Source of the DNA: Melioribacter sp051488685
Lineage (GTDB): Bacteria; Bacteroidota; Ignavibacteria; Ignavibacteriales; Melioribacteraceae
DNA length: 64,000 nt
Direction: 5' to 3'
NCBI RefSeq assembly: GCF_051488685.1
Contig: NZ_JBPSEH010000008.1
Location: 1 to 64,000, forward strand
Shown here: piece after piece, positions 25,031 to 34,767 of the stretch
Layout: each line of letters starts with the position of its first letter
Position numbering within the stretch: the first letter of the stretch is position 1
Notes under the pieces: generated by a model
Seen by the model: the letters and a program-made list of their open reading frames with translations, nothing else
The model's database searches: none
Told to the model about the DNA's origin: nothing
Position numbers and translations under genes: made by a program

Positions 25031-25067
25031 AAAAAGGATTTCGTGAATTAAGCGAAATCCTTTTTTT
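25031..25067 (+). terminator. Rho-independent terminator of the pyr operon
   Basis: AAAAAGGATTTCG (25031-25043) and CGAAATCCTTTTT (25053-25065) form a perfect 13-bp stem with a 9-base loop and a T-run. It lies between pyrC and the lipoprotein gene. Confidence 0.92.
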
Positions 25068-25114
25068 ATTCTGGCACTCTTATTGCACCTAAAATCCCAA
25101 AATCAGAGGTTAAA

Positions 25115-25930
25115 ATGAAAAAGTTGATATTTGTAGTGGCGATGATCTTGATTGCAGGATGTAATAACATAAACGATTGGGAATATGATTATATTCCCCC
25201 GATGCCGCCCCGAAATATTAATACAATTACGGGTGATAACCGCGTGGATATCTACTGGGAGAGAAATACAGAACCAGACCTTGCAGGATATAATGTTTAT
25301 TATAGTTATTCATATGACGGCACTTATGAGTTAATTGGTACAACTTACGACAATTATTTTGTGGACTATGGCGCGCGCAATGGTATTACTTATTATTATG
25401 CTGTTACTGCGTTCGATTACAACAATAACGAAAGTGAATTAAGCTACGATGTTGTTTACGACACTCCGCGTCCGGAGGGATTCGGCAGGGCATTATTCGA
25501 TTTACATGTATCGCCTTCAAATTCAGGATACGATTTTAGTAATTTCTCGGTAGTTCCATACAACGACGAGGGAACCGATTTTTTCTTTGAAAAATATGAA
25601 GGCGTCTATTATTTGAACGTGTGGGAAGACACAGATATTCAGGATATGGGTCCAACAAATGATATCTATGATGTTAGCTTTGCTCCAATTGATGGTTGGG
25701 TGCCCATTAACGAAGGCGAAAATATTAAATATGTGGAAGCCATTGCCGGTCATACATATGTTATCTGGACATGGGACAACAGATACGCAAAAGTCAGAAT
25801 TAGTTCAATTACAGGTGATAGAATGATTTTCGATTGGGCTTATCAAATTGTGGAAGGAAACAGACAATTAAAAATCCACAGGAAATCAATCGACCGGAAA
25901 AATCTTACTCTACATCGAAAAGGACAGTAG
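25115..25930 (+). CDS. Lipoprotein with a fibronectin type III-like domain
   Basis: A 271-residue protein with a lipobox, LIAGC (Cys16), so it should be lipid-anchored in the envelope. Residues about 30-115 form an Fn3-like module (VDIYWERNTEPDLAGYNVYYS ... ITYYYAVTAFDYNNNESELS). The rest is rich in Tyr, Asp and Trp, with no motif I recognise. AGAGG lies 7 bases before the ATG. No enzyme function is apparent; it may bind or display other proteins. It precedes the DUF4783 gene by about 140 bases. Confidence 0.78.
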   Translation: MKKLIFVVAMILIAGCNNINDWEYDYIPPMPPRNINTITGDNRVDIYWERNTEPDLAGYNVYYSYSYDGTYELIGTTYDNYFVDYGARNGITYYYAVTAFDYNNNESELSYDVVYDTPRPEGFGRALFDLHVSPSNSGYDFSNFSVVPYNDEGTDFFFEKYEGVYYLNVWEDTDIQDMGPTNDIYDVSFAPIDGWVPINEGENIKYVEAIAGHTYVIWTWDNRYAKVRISSITGDRMIFDWAYQIVEGNRQLKIHRKSIDRKNLTLHRKGQ

Positions 25931-26067
25931 TTTTTGTGCGGACTTTAATTTCCCGTACTTTTTTGAGAGGGCATAAAAAGTTGAAGGGAAATTATCGTCC
26001 GTGTTTTTTATTTTCTTTTGGTATATTTTGTATTGTGATTTGCTTGTTCACAAAATTTGGAAGGCCC

Positions 26068-26478
26068 TTGAAACTACTGTTCCATACCGCAATTTTATTT
26101 TTTGTGACTATCGCAATATTTCCTCAAAACAGAGATGCCGATATAAGCAGAATCTTCGCAAATATCGAGGAAGGATTGCCCACAGGCTCAATTGATCGCT
26201 TTTCAAATTATTTCGCTGACAAAACTTTTATCAGTCTCTTCAACGGTAAGAGTGGATATTTCAGTGCCAACCAGGCTTATTACGTACTGAAAGACTTTTT
26301 TGGTATATATCGCCCTGTTTCATTTAAGATTGATAATCTGGTAACCGACACGATCAATCCGTTTTCATCTGGCACACTGAGAATGAGTTACAGGGGTATT
26401 AGGAAAAGTGCAATGGTGTTTATATCGCTTCAGAAATACGGCGACCAGTGGCGCATTTCACAAATAACTATTAATTGA
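26068..26478 (+). CDS. DUF4783-family secreted protein
   Basis: The frame is open further upstream, but the best start is TTG 26068, preceded by GGAAGG and giving a clean signal peptide (LKLLFHTAILFFVTIAIFPQ). The remaining 116 residues resemble the DUF4783 family: IFANIEEGLPTGSIDRFSNY, YFSANQAYYVLKDFF and the ending QWRISQITIN. The family is common in Bacteroidota and relatives and has a small NTF2-like fold; its role is unknown. The histidine kinase gene starts 5 bases after the stop. The start is uncertain. Confidence 0.65.
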   Translation: MKLLFHTAILFFVTIAIFPQNRDADISRIFANIEEGLPTGSIDRFSNYFADKTFISLFNGKSGYFSANQAYYVLKDFFGIYRPVSFKIDNLVTDTINPFSSGTLRMSYRGIRKSAMVFISLQKYGDQWRISQITIN

Positions 26479-26483
26479 CCTTT

Positions 26484-29400
26484 ATGAAGGGCATTTTCGA
26501 AAAATCAAATCTTAAGTGGATTTCTCTGATTACTATTTTGTTTCTATTGCTTATTTCTGCTTTTGCCGCTCCATATTTTATTGATAAGAAAATGTGGAAA
26601 GTCCGCTTAGAAGAAAAATTAAAAGAGGCGGAAACACTGGTTGAGGGAGCTCTCGATAAAAAAGTCGATAACTTGATTTCATTTAATAATAACGTTAAAA
26701 AAAGAATACCGCTGCTTCTGCGCGAAAATTCACTTTCAACAAATTATTTTGTCTTTGTTTACGAAGAAGACAGTTTAATATACTGGAATAAAGAAGCCGA
26801 TATTGAAACAACATTAAGACATAAGACCGGTCTGCCCTTTTTTTACGACGATGGCTTGCGAATTTATTTAACTTACATCGATACACTGGTTGATAAAAAA
26901 AGCAAGTTTTACATTCTTACGTATGAAATACTCGAACAAAAATATAATCTCTATGGTGAAGAGAGTAGAATCTCTTTTACCGATTCGTTGTCGATCGAAG
27001 CGGGCACAAATATTACGATTGATTATAATAACAGCGGCACAAAGATTCAGGATGGCAGGTATCGAACATTTGCATATAAATCGCGGACTGGCAATTTACT
27101 CTGCAAAGTAATCATTGAAAATCCTACGCTCGATAGTGAAATTAACAACCTGAAAAAAAATATCTACACAATTCAGTCTGTCCTGATTTTGATTTGTTTT
27201 TTTATTGCTGTCCATATTTTGCTTGGATATGTAAAGCGTTCAAACAGGATTATAAGATTTGTATTCTGGACATTGACAATTGGAGGAGGTAGGGTCATAA
27301 TTTATCTCCTCGGAATTCCTTCGACTTATTATCACAATGCACTGACTGATCCGTCAAATTTTTCTTCGCCTTTTGCATTTGGACTCGTTAGATCGCCGGC
27401 AGAGTTTCTTATAACCGCAATTGCAGGTACGATATTGATAGTAATCGGTAATAACTACTTTGAAGAATATTCTCGTGAAAAGCCGGGCACAAACAAAAAT
27501 TGGATATTATTTTTTGTAGCCCTCTTTGCTTTCACTATATTTTTCCTTCTTACGTTAAGAGGAATTGGAGCGTCGATTAGAAGTGTTGTTTTTGATTCGT
27601 CGATTAGATATTTCAGGGAGTTCAATTTAATTCCGGAATCCCACATTCTGGTAATGAATCTTAATATCTTGATGCTTGGATTTTCAGCAATCCTTTTTTC
27701 GTATCTGTTGCTCTCTTCGCTCTATGGCTTTTTTCCATATAAGGGAGAAAAGAATTACTACAAACTATTGGGTGGCATCTTTTTGTTTTTGCAGATTGCT
27801 GGATTTCTGTTCGATTATTTTCAAAAAAATCCTCAAGGCACGCCTCAAATCAGAATTACATACATTTCCCTTTTTGTGCTTGTGGCTTATGTTGTTTTAA
27901 AAAACAATCCACGTCAGCTTAAGCGTTTTGTCTTATACTCATTGCTTGCCTCGGTGTTGGTCGTGAGTTTATTGATACATTATAATTCAGAGCTCGAAAA
28001 AGAATCGCTCAAAACAACTTCACTTGAACTTACACGTAACGACGAGAATATTTATTCCTTTATGGTAATGCAAACACTGAATCAATTGAATACAGAGTTA
28101 GATGATGAGTTTGGCAACAGGATGAATGCCCGAGCCTTTCTTGCGTGGAACAAAAGTCTTCTTTATAACGAAAATGTACAATCGTTCATCCGTTTTTTTT
28201 ACGTCGACGGAAAACCTGCTGGTAGTTATTTGACTAATGATAATATTGAACGGTTAATTACCACAAAGCCGCAGCAAACCGATTCCGTAGTCTTGATTCA
28301 AACACCGAGCATTTTTGGAGATTCTAAAATAATTCGCGGAGTAGCACCACTGTTCATAAATAACTACAAAGCAGGCTATGCCGAGGTGGGAGTTGTCTAC
28401 AACCGGGTGAATCTAAGCTTTGCTGCAATGCCCGAATTTATAGTTAAAAAACGCTCACTTATTTCGGACGTTATTGATCCGAATAGATTGGTGGTTGCCT
28501 ATTTAGATGGAGGGATATTAAAATCCTCAACCGACAAAATAAAATCAGATAACAATTTTTTAAATCGACTCATGCAAATCTCTGAATTAAAAAATTCAGA
28601 AGAGTGGATTTCCGCAAATATAGATGGGGAAGAATACCTTTTTTATGTTACTAAAATGTCCGGCATGATTGTGGGAGTAGGTAAAGAAGAAAAAAATGTA
28701 TCGTGGAAAATATCCGACTTTTTCAAAGTCTTTTTCATACACGTGTTTATTATCTTTATGATGGTATTAGTACTCTCAATACTGAATTACAAAAAAACTC
28801 TGCGCCTTTTCGAAAGCTATAAAGCGAGATTGATTGCGGGATTTCTGCTTGTCTCCGTTGTCCCGTTGTTGATTACGAGTGTTTATATTAAAAATCTTAT
28901 CGAGACGAAGAACAATGAATTGATTAAGAAAAGACTTGAAGAGTATGCAATTCAGATAAAAAATTATCTGGATAATTATTCGGGACGGATTAAAAGTGAA
29001 TCGCTACTTGAAAAAGCTGCTCACGATTTGTCAATTGAGTTTACCGTATTTGAAAAAGAAAAATATTTTTATTCGACACAGCCTTATTATTATAAGTCAG
29101 GTCTAATACCTCCTTTGATTAAGTATAAAGCACATTCTGAAATCGAAAAGAGAAATAAACACATAACATTTTTGAGGAGTATCTTTGAAGGAATTCAGTA
29201 TAATTCACTCTATACAAAAATTACAAATGAAAACGAAGAATATATTCTTGAAATAAATGATTTCTTTAACGACATCTCATTACCATTGTCGGATATAGAA
29301 CTTGACGTATTCATGTTTGGTATTTTATCTTTAAGTTCCATTTTGCTTATTTTATTGAGTACACTGCTGGCAAATCAAATATCTCAACCGATAATTAAAT

Positions 29401-30206
29401 TGACAAATGCAACCAAGTCGTTGTCGGGCGGCGACCTCAGCATAAAAATAGAAGGAAAGTATACAGGGGAAATTGGCGATTTAACCAGAGGATTCAATAT
29501 GATGGTCCAGCGTCTGAAAGAAAATCAGGAAGAACTGGCAATGATGGAAAGAGAATCTGCATGGAAAGAAATGGCACGACAGGTGGCGCACGAAATTAAA
29601 AATCCTTTGACGCCTATTAAATTATCTGTTCAACAATTAATTGCTGCTTATAAAGACAAATCGCCTAAATTCGATACTATCTTCGATAAAGTTACCAATA
29701 CCGTCATAAACCAGATTGAGCTTCTTACAAATATCGCTTCGGAGTTTTCTAACTTTGCAAGAATGCCAAGACTAAATATTTCAAAAATAGACCTGGTCAA
29801 AATTATTGAATCGGTAATCGATCTGTTTCAATCGGAAAGGATTAACATAAATTTTATTAAATCATCTGAACAAATTATTGTTGAAGGTGATGAACAACAC
29901 TTTACGAGAACATTTGTTAATCTGTTCAGAAATTCCGTTCAGGCTAAGGCAAAAAATATTATAGTCGACGTCAAAGAATTTGATAATATTTATGAAATAA
30001 CGGTTGAAGACGACGGTGAAGGGATTGAAGAAGAATTTATCGATAAAATTTTCGAGGAAAAGTTTACTACAAAAAAGCAAGGAATGGGCTTGGGGCTAAA
30101 GCTCTCTCGCCGATTCATTGAAAGCATTGGCGGCACAATTGAATTGACTAAAACCTCGAAGGAAGGTACCATATTTAAAATAAAATTGATTAAACCAAAG
30201 CCATGA
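26484..30206 (+). CDS. Large multi-domain sensor histidine kinase (NtrY-like core)
   Basis: About 1240 residues, much longer than NtrY. A first membrane segment (about 10-30) and a periplasmic sensor come first. About seven membrane segments (about 220-510) follow, then a second extracytoplasmic sensor and more membrane segments near 755-775, 795-815 and 950-970. A HAMP domain (LSGGDLSIKIEGKYTGEIGDL) leads to the H-box QVAHEIKNPLTPIKLS with His near 1036. The N-box FVNLFRNSVQA, DDGEGI and GMGLGLKLSRR complete the ATPase. No response regulator is adjacent. No ribosome site is visible. The helicase gene overlaps its stop by 4 bases. Confidence 0.88.
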   Translation: MKGIFEKSNLKWISLITILFLLLISAFAAPYFIDKKMWKVRLEEKLKEAETLVEGALDKKVDNLISFNNNVKKRIPLLLRENSLSTNYFVFVYEEDSLIYWNKEADIETTLRHKTGLPFFYDDGLRIYLTYIDTLVDKKSKFYILTYEILEQKYNLYGEESRISFTDSLSIEAGTNITIDYNNSGTKIQDGRYRTFAYKSRTGNLLCKVIIENPTLDSEINNLKKNIYTIQSVLILICFFIAVHILLGYVKRSNRIIRFVFWTLTIGGGRVIIYLLGIPSTYYHNALTDPSNFSSPFAFGLVRSPAEFLITAIAGTILIVIGNNYFEEYSREKPGTNKNWILFFVALFAFTIFFLLTLRGIGASIRSVVFDSSIRYFREFNLIPESHILVMNLNILMLGFSAILFSYLLLSSLYGFFPYKGEKNYYKLLGGIFLFLQIAGFLFDYFQKNPQGTPQIRITYISLFVLVAYVVLKNNPRQLKRFVLYSLLASVLVVSLLIHYNSELEKESLKTTSLELTRNDENIYSFMVMQTLNQLNTELDDEFGNRMNARAFLAWNKSLLYNENVQSFIRFFYVDGKPAGSYLTNDNIERLITTKPQQTDSVVLIQTPSIFGDSKIIRGVAPLFINNYKAGYAEVGVVYNRVNLSFAAMPEFIVKKRSLISDVIDPNRLVVAYLDGGILKSSTDKIKSDNNFLNRLMQISELKNSEEWISANIDGEEYLFYVTKMSGMIVGVGKEEKNVSWKISDFFKVFFIHVFIIFMMVLVLSILNYKKTLRLFESYKARLIAGFLLVSVVPLLITSVYIKNLIETKNNELIKKRLEEYAIQIKNYLDNYSGRIKSESLLEKAAHDLSIEFTVFEKEKYFYSTQPYYYKSGLIPPLIKYKAHSEIEKRNKHITFLRSIFEGIQYNSLYTKITNENEEYILEINDFFNDISLPLSDIELDVFMFGILSLSSILLILLSTLLANQISQPIIKLTNATKSLSGGDLSIKIEGKYTGEIGDLTRGFNMMVQRLKENQEELAMMERESAWKEMARQVAHEIKNPLTPIKLSVQQLIAAYKDKSPKFDTIFDKVTNTVINQIELLTNIASEFSNFARMPRLNISKIDLVKIIESVIDLFQSERININFIKSSEQIIVEGDEQHFTRTFVNLFRNSVQAKAKNIIVDVKEFDNIYEITVEDDGEGIEEEFIDKIFEEKFTTKKQGMGLGLKLSRRFIESIGGTIELTKTSKEGTIFKIKLIKPKP

Positions 30207-33200
30207 AGAAATTAACTCCCTTTCAGGATAAAGCACTTCGATACGATAAAAATATTTTATTGACTGCAAATGCTGGAGCTGGAAAAACCTTTGTCTTTGC
30301 CAGAAGATATGTTGATATCCTTCTTAACGAGAATCTTTCCGGCAATGTCGATATCGAAAATATTGTTGCAATTACTTTTACCGACAAGGCAGCTGGGGAA
30401 TTGCAGAAACGAATAGCTATCGAAATAGAAGAAAGGATTAAAAACGAAACTAATTTTACCAAGAGAAAAGTAATTGAATCTCTGCGGAGCCAGCTGGTTA
30501 ATGCAAACATTTCAACGATTCACTCCTTTTGTCTAAACATACTACGTGAATTTGCGCCCGAAGCAAATCTCGACGCCAATTTTATTCCTATCGAACAATC
30601 CGAAGCCGACGATTTACTCGAAATTTGTATAGATGATGCACTGAAAAATATGATTGAAGTTCCTGAAGAATCGGAACGCTTAAAATTTCTTATCAGATTC
30701 TTCGGCGGAAAGTACCAGCTTATAACTAATATTAAACAGTCGATATCAAAAAGAAAAATTATCGAAAACATCAATGAATTTTATGCAAAATCTACTGATG
30801 AAATTCTCATGATACTCAAGCAAATATATGAGCATGTATTAAAATTAATTTTTGCCGATGATTTGCATCTCTTCTTAAATGCGGTTGAAACGGTAAATAG
30901 AAAAGTTAAAGAAGTAAATCCTTCTTCAAGTTTAATATCGTCTGTGGATATAATTTTAAGCAGACAGTTAACACAAGAAAATTTGCCTGCTCTTCTATCC
31001 AATTTGAGAGAACTGAAGAGTATTATTTTAACAAGTTCAACCAGGAAATTGTCCAACAGAGGTTATCTCAATAAAGAACGAGAAACAGTACAAAGAGAAA
31101 TTCAGACCATTGAAAACTTCCTTTCAGATTTTAATAATATCATCGATTGTGACTGGGAAGATAACGTGATTATTAAATTAATAGAGTTTGGGAAAGCCTT
31201 TATACATGTTGTTGAAAAAGTAATTGAATTATATAACAATAAGAAAAAAGCAAGAGGTTACGTTGATTTCGAAGATATCCTTCTGCTTACAGAAAAAGTT
31301 GTGAAACTGGAATCTGCAAGGGAATATCTCAGGACGCGTTATAAATACATAATGATTGATGAGTATCAAGATACAAACGAATTGCAATATAATATTTTCA
31401 TGCCGATACTCGATTTTTTGAAACACGGAAATTTGTTCGTTGTGGGCGACGAAAAGCAGAGTATTTACATGTTCAGGAATGCTGAACTCGAGGTTTTTAA
31501 CAAGACAAGAAATGTCATCGAATCGAAGAGAGAAGGAGGGGCTGTTCTTACATTACCTCACAGCTTTAGACTGTCGCCGCCAATTGTTCTATTTGTAAAT
31601 AAATTGTTTGAGAATCTATTCTCGGTTAAGAATGAAGAACTCAGAAACCTGTTCAACGAAGTTAAGTACGACAAATTAATTTGCGCCCGACCCGAGACCG
31701 AAAAGGGAAAAGTTGAATTGCTCATTGCCAATGGTGGAGAGATAAGTGAAGAAATGCTGGTAGCCGATAAAATATACGAATTACTGAACTATGAAAAATT
31801 AAATCCCGGCGATATTGGAATACTTTGCAGAAAAAGAAAACTTTTCGATCGTTTGGAAACTGAATTTATTAAAAGAGAGATTCCTTATTCAATTGTAGGT
31901 GGCAGAGGTTTCTATCAGCAGCAGGTTGTCGGTGATGTCTTTAATTATTTATCGTTTATTATCAACAGGGAAAACGATGCAGCTTTGGTCGGTATTTTGC
32001 GTTCGCCCTTTTATTCGATTTCAGATTCCGAATTGCTCGAAATTTCTATGACGAAAGGAAACTCGTTTTATGAAAAACTTATTAACATTTCCAAGACTGA
32101 TGAAAAATATAAACAGGTAGCGAGTTTATTAGCCGAGCATATTCGACTGGCAACTTTTGAAAAACCGTATGCACTTATAAGAAGGATATTGCTCGATACT
32201 GGTTACTGGGCTGTAATATCGTCAAAAAGAGACGCCGAACAACAACTGGCTAATCTCAATAAACTTATCGCAATTGCAAGAAATTTCACGATAAAAAACT
32301 TTGTGAACCTCTATGATTTCAGAGAAGCACTGAGAAACTATATCGAAAATTTCGAAGACGAAAGTCAGGCAGCCGTATCTAAAAATCAAAATGCCGTTAA
32401 TTTACTGACCATTCATCAGGCTAAAGGGCTTGAATACAAAGCCGTATTTGTCTTCGGTGCAAATGAAACGAGCGGAGGATATGATGGAATTGGTATTGAT
32501 AAACAACTGGGTATTATTTCAAAGGTGTATACAGACTATGATTTTACGGGTGAGAAAAAATCGAATTCGATTGAAACACTTTATAACTATATTGTTCAAA
32601 AGAAAGAGATAGCTGAAATGAAAAGATTGTTTTATGTTGCATTGACAAGAGCAGAAAATTATCTTTTTATCACTTCTTCAAGAAATGATATCAAAAAAAA
32701 TTCCTTTATGGATTTACTATCTAATGGTTTGAAAATTGAAAACATCGATGGCATTGAGGAAATAAATTTATATGATGAAGTTGAATTTATGAACCTCGAC
32801 TCTAAAGAAATTGATGTATACAGTAAAAAAATGGAACTCAAAATTCCTGTGCATAGAAATTTATCGTATCAAGATTCGATTTATGAAAGTTCAAAAAATA
32901 ATACTATCGAGAAAAAGCCATTAATTGGTGAGATTGAAGATGAACCGGAAAAAGAAATAATTTCCGCAACTAAAATTGCAATCTTTAATCAATGCCCGAT
33001 TAAATATCAATTAATCTATGAGCTCGGCTATTCTCTCACTTTTGAAATTGTAAAGCAAAAAGAATTTAATTATGATTTCAAGGACAATGAAGATGATGAA
33101 GTTAAAAGCTACTCCGACGTCAAGGGCAGAATAATTCATGCAATTCTTGAAAAAGAAACTAAATATGAAGAGATCGAAAAACAGCTTTCAGATTTACTGC

Positions 33201-33730
33201 AAAGAGAAATGATACACCACTCAATTGAAGAAATGAAAAAAAATATACTCAACGACCTTAAAAAGTTTTATGAATCGAGTACTTATGACGAATTACAGAA
33301 ATATAAGTCTTACATTAACGAGGCCGAGTTTTATGCGCAGGATGGGAAAAATTATCTTTACGGCATAATCGACAAGTTGATATTTGAAAATGATAAATTG
33401 ATTATCGTCGATTACAAAACTGATAATGTTGATGAAAATGAGATTCATTCAAAAGCTGAAAATTATTTCCCGCAGTTAAAGTTTTATGCTTATCTTATAA
33501 GTAAAGTGTATCCAGAAGTAAATCGTTACGAAGTGAGACTCATTTTTATCAAGCATCCAGATATTAGTGTAAAAAAAGACTTAACGAGAAAGGAAGTGGA
33601 ACAATTTGGTAATGTAATCAGAAGTACAATCGATAAAATTAATAAATCGGATTACTCACCTAATTTAAATCATTGCAGAAAATGCCACTATGCGCTCAAA
33701 GGTGGGAAATGTATAAAGTCCTTTTCATAG
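30203..33730 (+). CDS. UvrD/AddA-type helicase fused to a RecB-like Fe-S nuclease
   Basis: A 1175-residue one-chain helicase-nuclease, probably for double-strand break processing. The Walker A ANAGAGKTF lies at about 24-32. Motif II is MIDEYQDTNELQ, with VVGDEKQSIYMFR, LTIHQAKGLEYKAVF and FYVALTRAENYLF as later helicase motifs. The C-terminal PD-(D/E)XK nuclease shows GIIDKL and IIVDYKTDN. Cys931, Cys1158, Cys1161 and Cys1170 form a C...C-x2-C-x8-C set, like the iron staple of AddB and Cas4 nucleases. AddA itself lacks such cysteines, so this protein combines features of both AddAB subunits. No addB gene is adjacent. Confidence 0.88.
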   Translation: MKKLTPFQDKALRYDKNILLTANAGAGKTFVFARRYVDILLNENLSGNVDIENIVAITFTDKAAGELQKRIAIEIEERIKNETNFTKRKVIESLRSQLVNANISTIHSFCLNILREFAPEANLDANFIPIEQSEADDLLEICIDDALKNMIEVPEESERLKFLIRFFGGKYQLITNIKQSISKRKIIENINEFYAKSTDEILMILKQIYEHVLKLIFADDLHLFLNAVETVNRKVKEVNPSSSLISSVDIILSRQLTQENLPALLSNLRELKSIILTSSTRKLSNRGYLNKERETVQREIQTIENFLSDFNNIIDCDWEDNVIIKLIEFGKAFIHVVEKVIELYNNKKKARGYVDFEDILLLTEKVVKLESAREYLRTRYKYIMIDEYQDTNELQYNIFMPILDFLKHGNLFVVGDEKQSIYMFRNAELEVFNKTRNVIESKREGGAVLTLPHSFRLSPPIVLFVNKLFENLFSVKNEELRNLFNEVKYDKLICARPETEKGKVELLIANGGEISEEMLVADKIYELLNYEKLNPGDIGILCRKRKLFDRLETEFIKREIPYSIVGGRGFYQQQVVGDVFNYLSFIINRENDAALVGILRSPFYSISDSELLEISMTKGNSFYEKLINISKTDEKYKQVASLLAEHIRLATFEKPYALIRRILLDTGYWAVISSKRDAEQQLANLNKLIAIARNFTIKNFVNLYDFREALRNYIENFEDESQAAVSKNQNAVNLLTIHQAKGLEYKAVFVFGANETSGGYDGIGIDKQLGIISKVYTDYDFTGEKKSNSIETLYNYIVQKKEIAEMKRLFYVALTRAENYLFITSSRNDIKKNSFMDLLSNGLKIENIDGIEEINLYDEVEFMNLDSKEIDVYSKKMELKIPVHRNLSYQDSIYESSKNNTIEKKPLIGEIEDEPEKEIISATKIAIFNQCPIKYQLIYELGYSLTFEIVKQKEFNYDFKDNEDDEVKSYSDVKGRIIHAILEKETKYEEIEKQLSDLLQREMIHHSIEEMKKNILNDLKKFYESSTYDELQKYKSYINEAEFYAQDGKNYLYGIIDKLIFENDKLIIVDYKTDNVDENEIHSKAENYFPQLKFYAYLISKVYPEVNRYEVRLIFIKHPDISVKKDLTRKEVEQFGNVIRSTIDKINKSDYSPNLNHCRKCHYALKGGKCIKSFS

Positions 33731-34767
33731 CAATAGCGGTGATCTATCTTTCGGGCTGTGCTGCCGTTGAATTCCCGCTTTACGAAATGCCCCCCGACTG
33801 GAAAGAAGAGGCGGTCAGGATAAAGACTATAAAAAAATATTCTGAATTCCTGAAGAACAGGAAAATATTTGTCGATCCGGGACACGGCGGCGAGGATAGA
33901 AAAAACAAAAGCCGTGATGGTAAAATTATTGAGGCGGATGTCAACCTTAGAGTGGCACTCTATCTCAAGCAATATCTTGAAATGGCAGGAGCGGAAGTAT
34001 ACATGTCGAGAACGTCGGATATTACTGTCCCGCTGCAGAAAAGAATTGATCTGGCGGATTCAACTCAGGCAGAATTATTCATAAGCATTCATCACAATGC
34101 ATCTTCAAATTCAGACGATAATTATACAAATTATACTTCCACGTTTTATCATGCATCGCCAGGTCATTATGAATATGAGCCATGTAACAACGACCTTGCA
34201 AAATATATCCAGCGGGATTTATCGTATGTAATGGGAAATCCAGGAGGACTCGGTTCGTTTGACGGTACTTATTCTGACTATGTAATTTATCCGGGCGAGG
34301 GTTTTTATGTTCTGCGCAAATCAAAAATTCCAGCCATACTTGTAGAATGTGGTTTTCATACCAGCAGGCTTGAAATTCTTAGATTAAACGACGATACTTT
34401 CAATAAGATACAGGCATGGGGTATATTCCGCGGACTTGCGAAGTACTTTATGACGAGCATTCCTCAAATAACGTTTTTGCCGGAGAGTTTGAATTATGAA
34501 AACGATACAGTCGAAGCATCTTTTAAATTGTCCGATAAATATGGAATCGACTTTGAAAAGACCGAAGTCTATATTAATAAATTGAAAAAGAGTTTTGACT
34601 ATGACACGTTGAAAAATGTCTTAAAAATAAAGGAACGAATAGAGCCTTGCGGAGAAATCCCCGTTAGAATAATTTGTGCTAATAAAAAAGGCAAACATTC
34701 GTTCCCTTATCATAAAAAATTTGTTGTCTATTGCAGCGACCAGAAATATCTTTTTTTCAGTGATTGA
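33709..34767 (+). CDS. N-acetylmuramoyl-L-alanine amidase, lipoprotein
   Basis: I take ATG 33709 with GGTGGG just upstream; it overlaps the helicase stop by 22 bases and gives a signal with lipobox (LSGCAA). The protein is about 352 residues. The Amidase_3 domain starts at IFVDPGHGG. Zinc ligands are His in DPGHGG, Glu in IIEADVNLRVALYL and His in FISIHHNAS; the catalytic Glu is in ILVECGFHTS. It should cut the peptide from peptidoglycan glycan strands in the periplasm. The last 100 residues are an unassigned beta-rich tail. It converges with the POT gene, overlapping by 11 bases. Confidence 0.92.
   Translation: MYKVLFIAIAVIYLSGCAAVEFPLYEMPPDWKEEAVRIKTIKKYSEFLKNRKIFVDPGHGGEDRKNKSRDGKIIEADVNLRVALYLKQYLEMAGAEVYMSRTSDITVPLQKRIDLADSTQAELFISIHHNASSNSDDNYTNYTSTFYHASPGHYEYEPCNNDLAKYIQRDLSYVMGNPGGLGSFDGTYSDYVIYPGEGFYVLRKSKIPAILVECGFHTSRLEILRLNDDTFNKIQAWGIFRGLAKYFMTSIPQITFLPESLNYENDTVEASFKLSDKYGIDFEKTEVYINKLKKSFDYDTLKNVLKIKERIEPCGEIPVRIICANKKGKHSFPYHKKFVVYCSDQKYLFFSD

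Noticed and set aside
25834..26067. Longer start for the DUF4783 protein
   Set aside because: It would overlap the lipoprotein gene by about 97 bases and place a basic, non-conserved stretch before the signal peptide.
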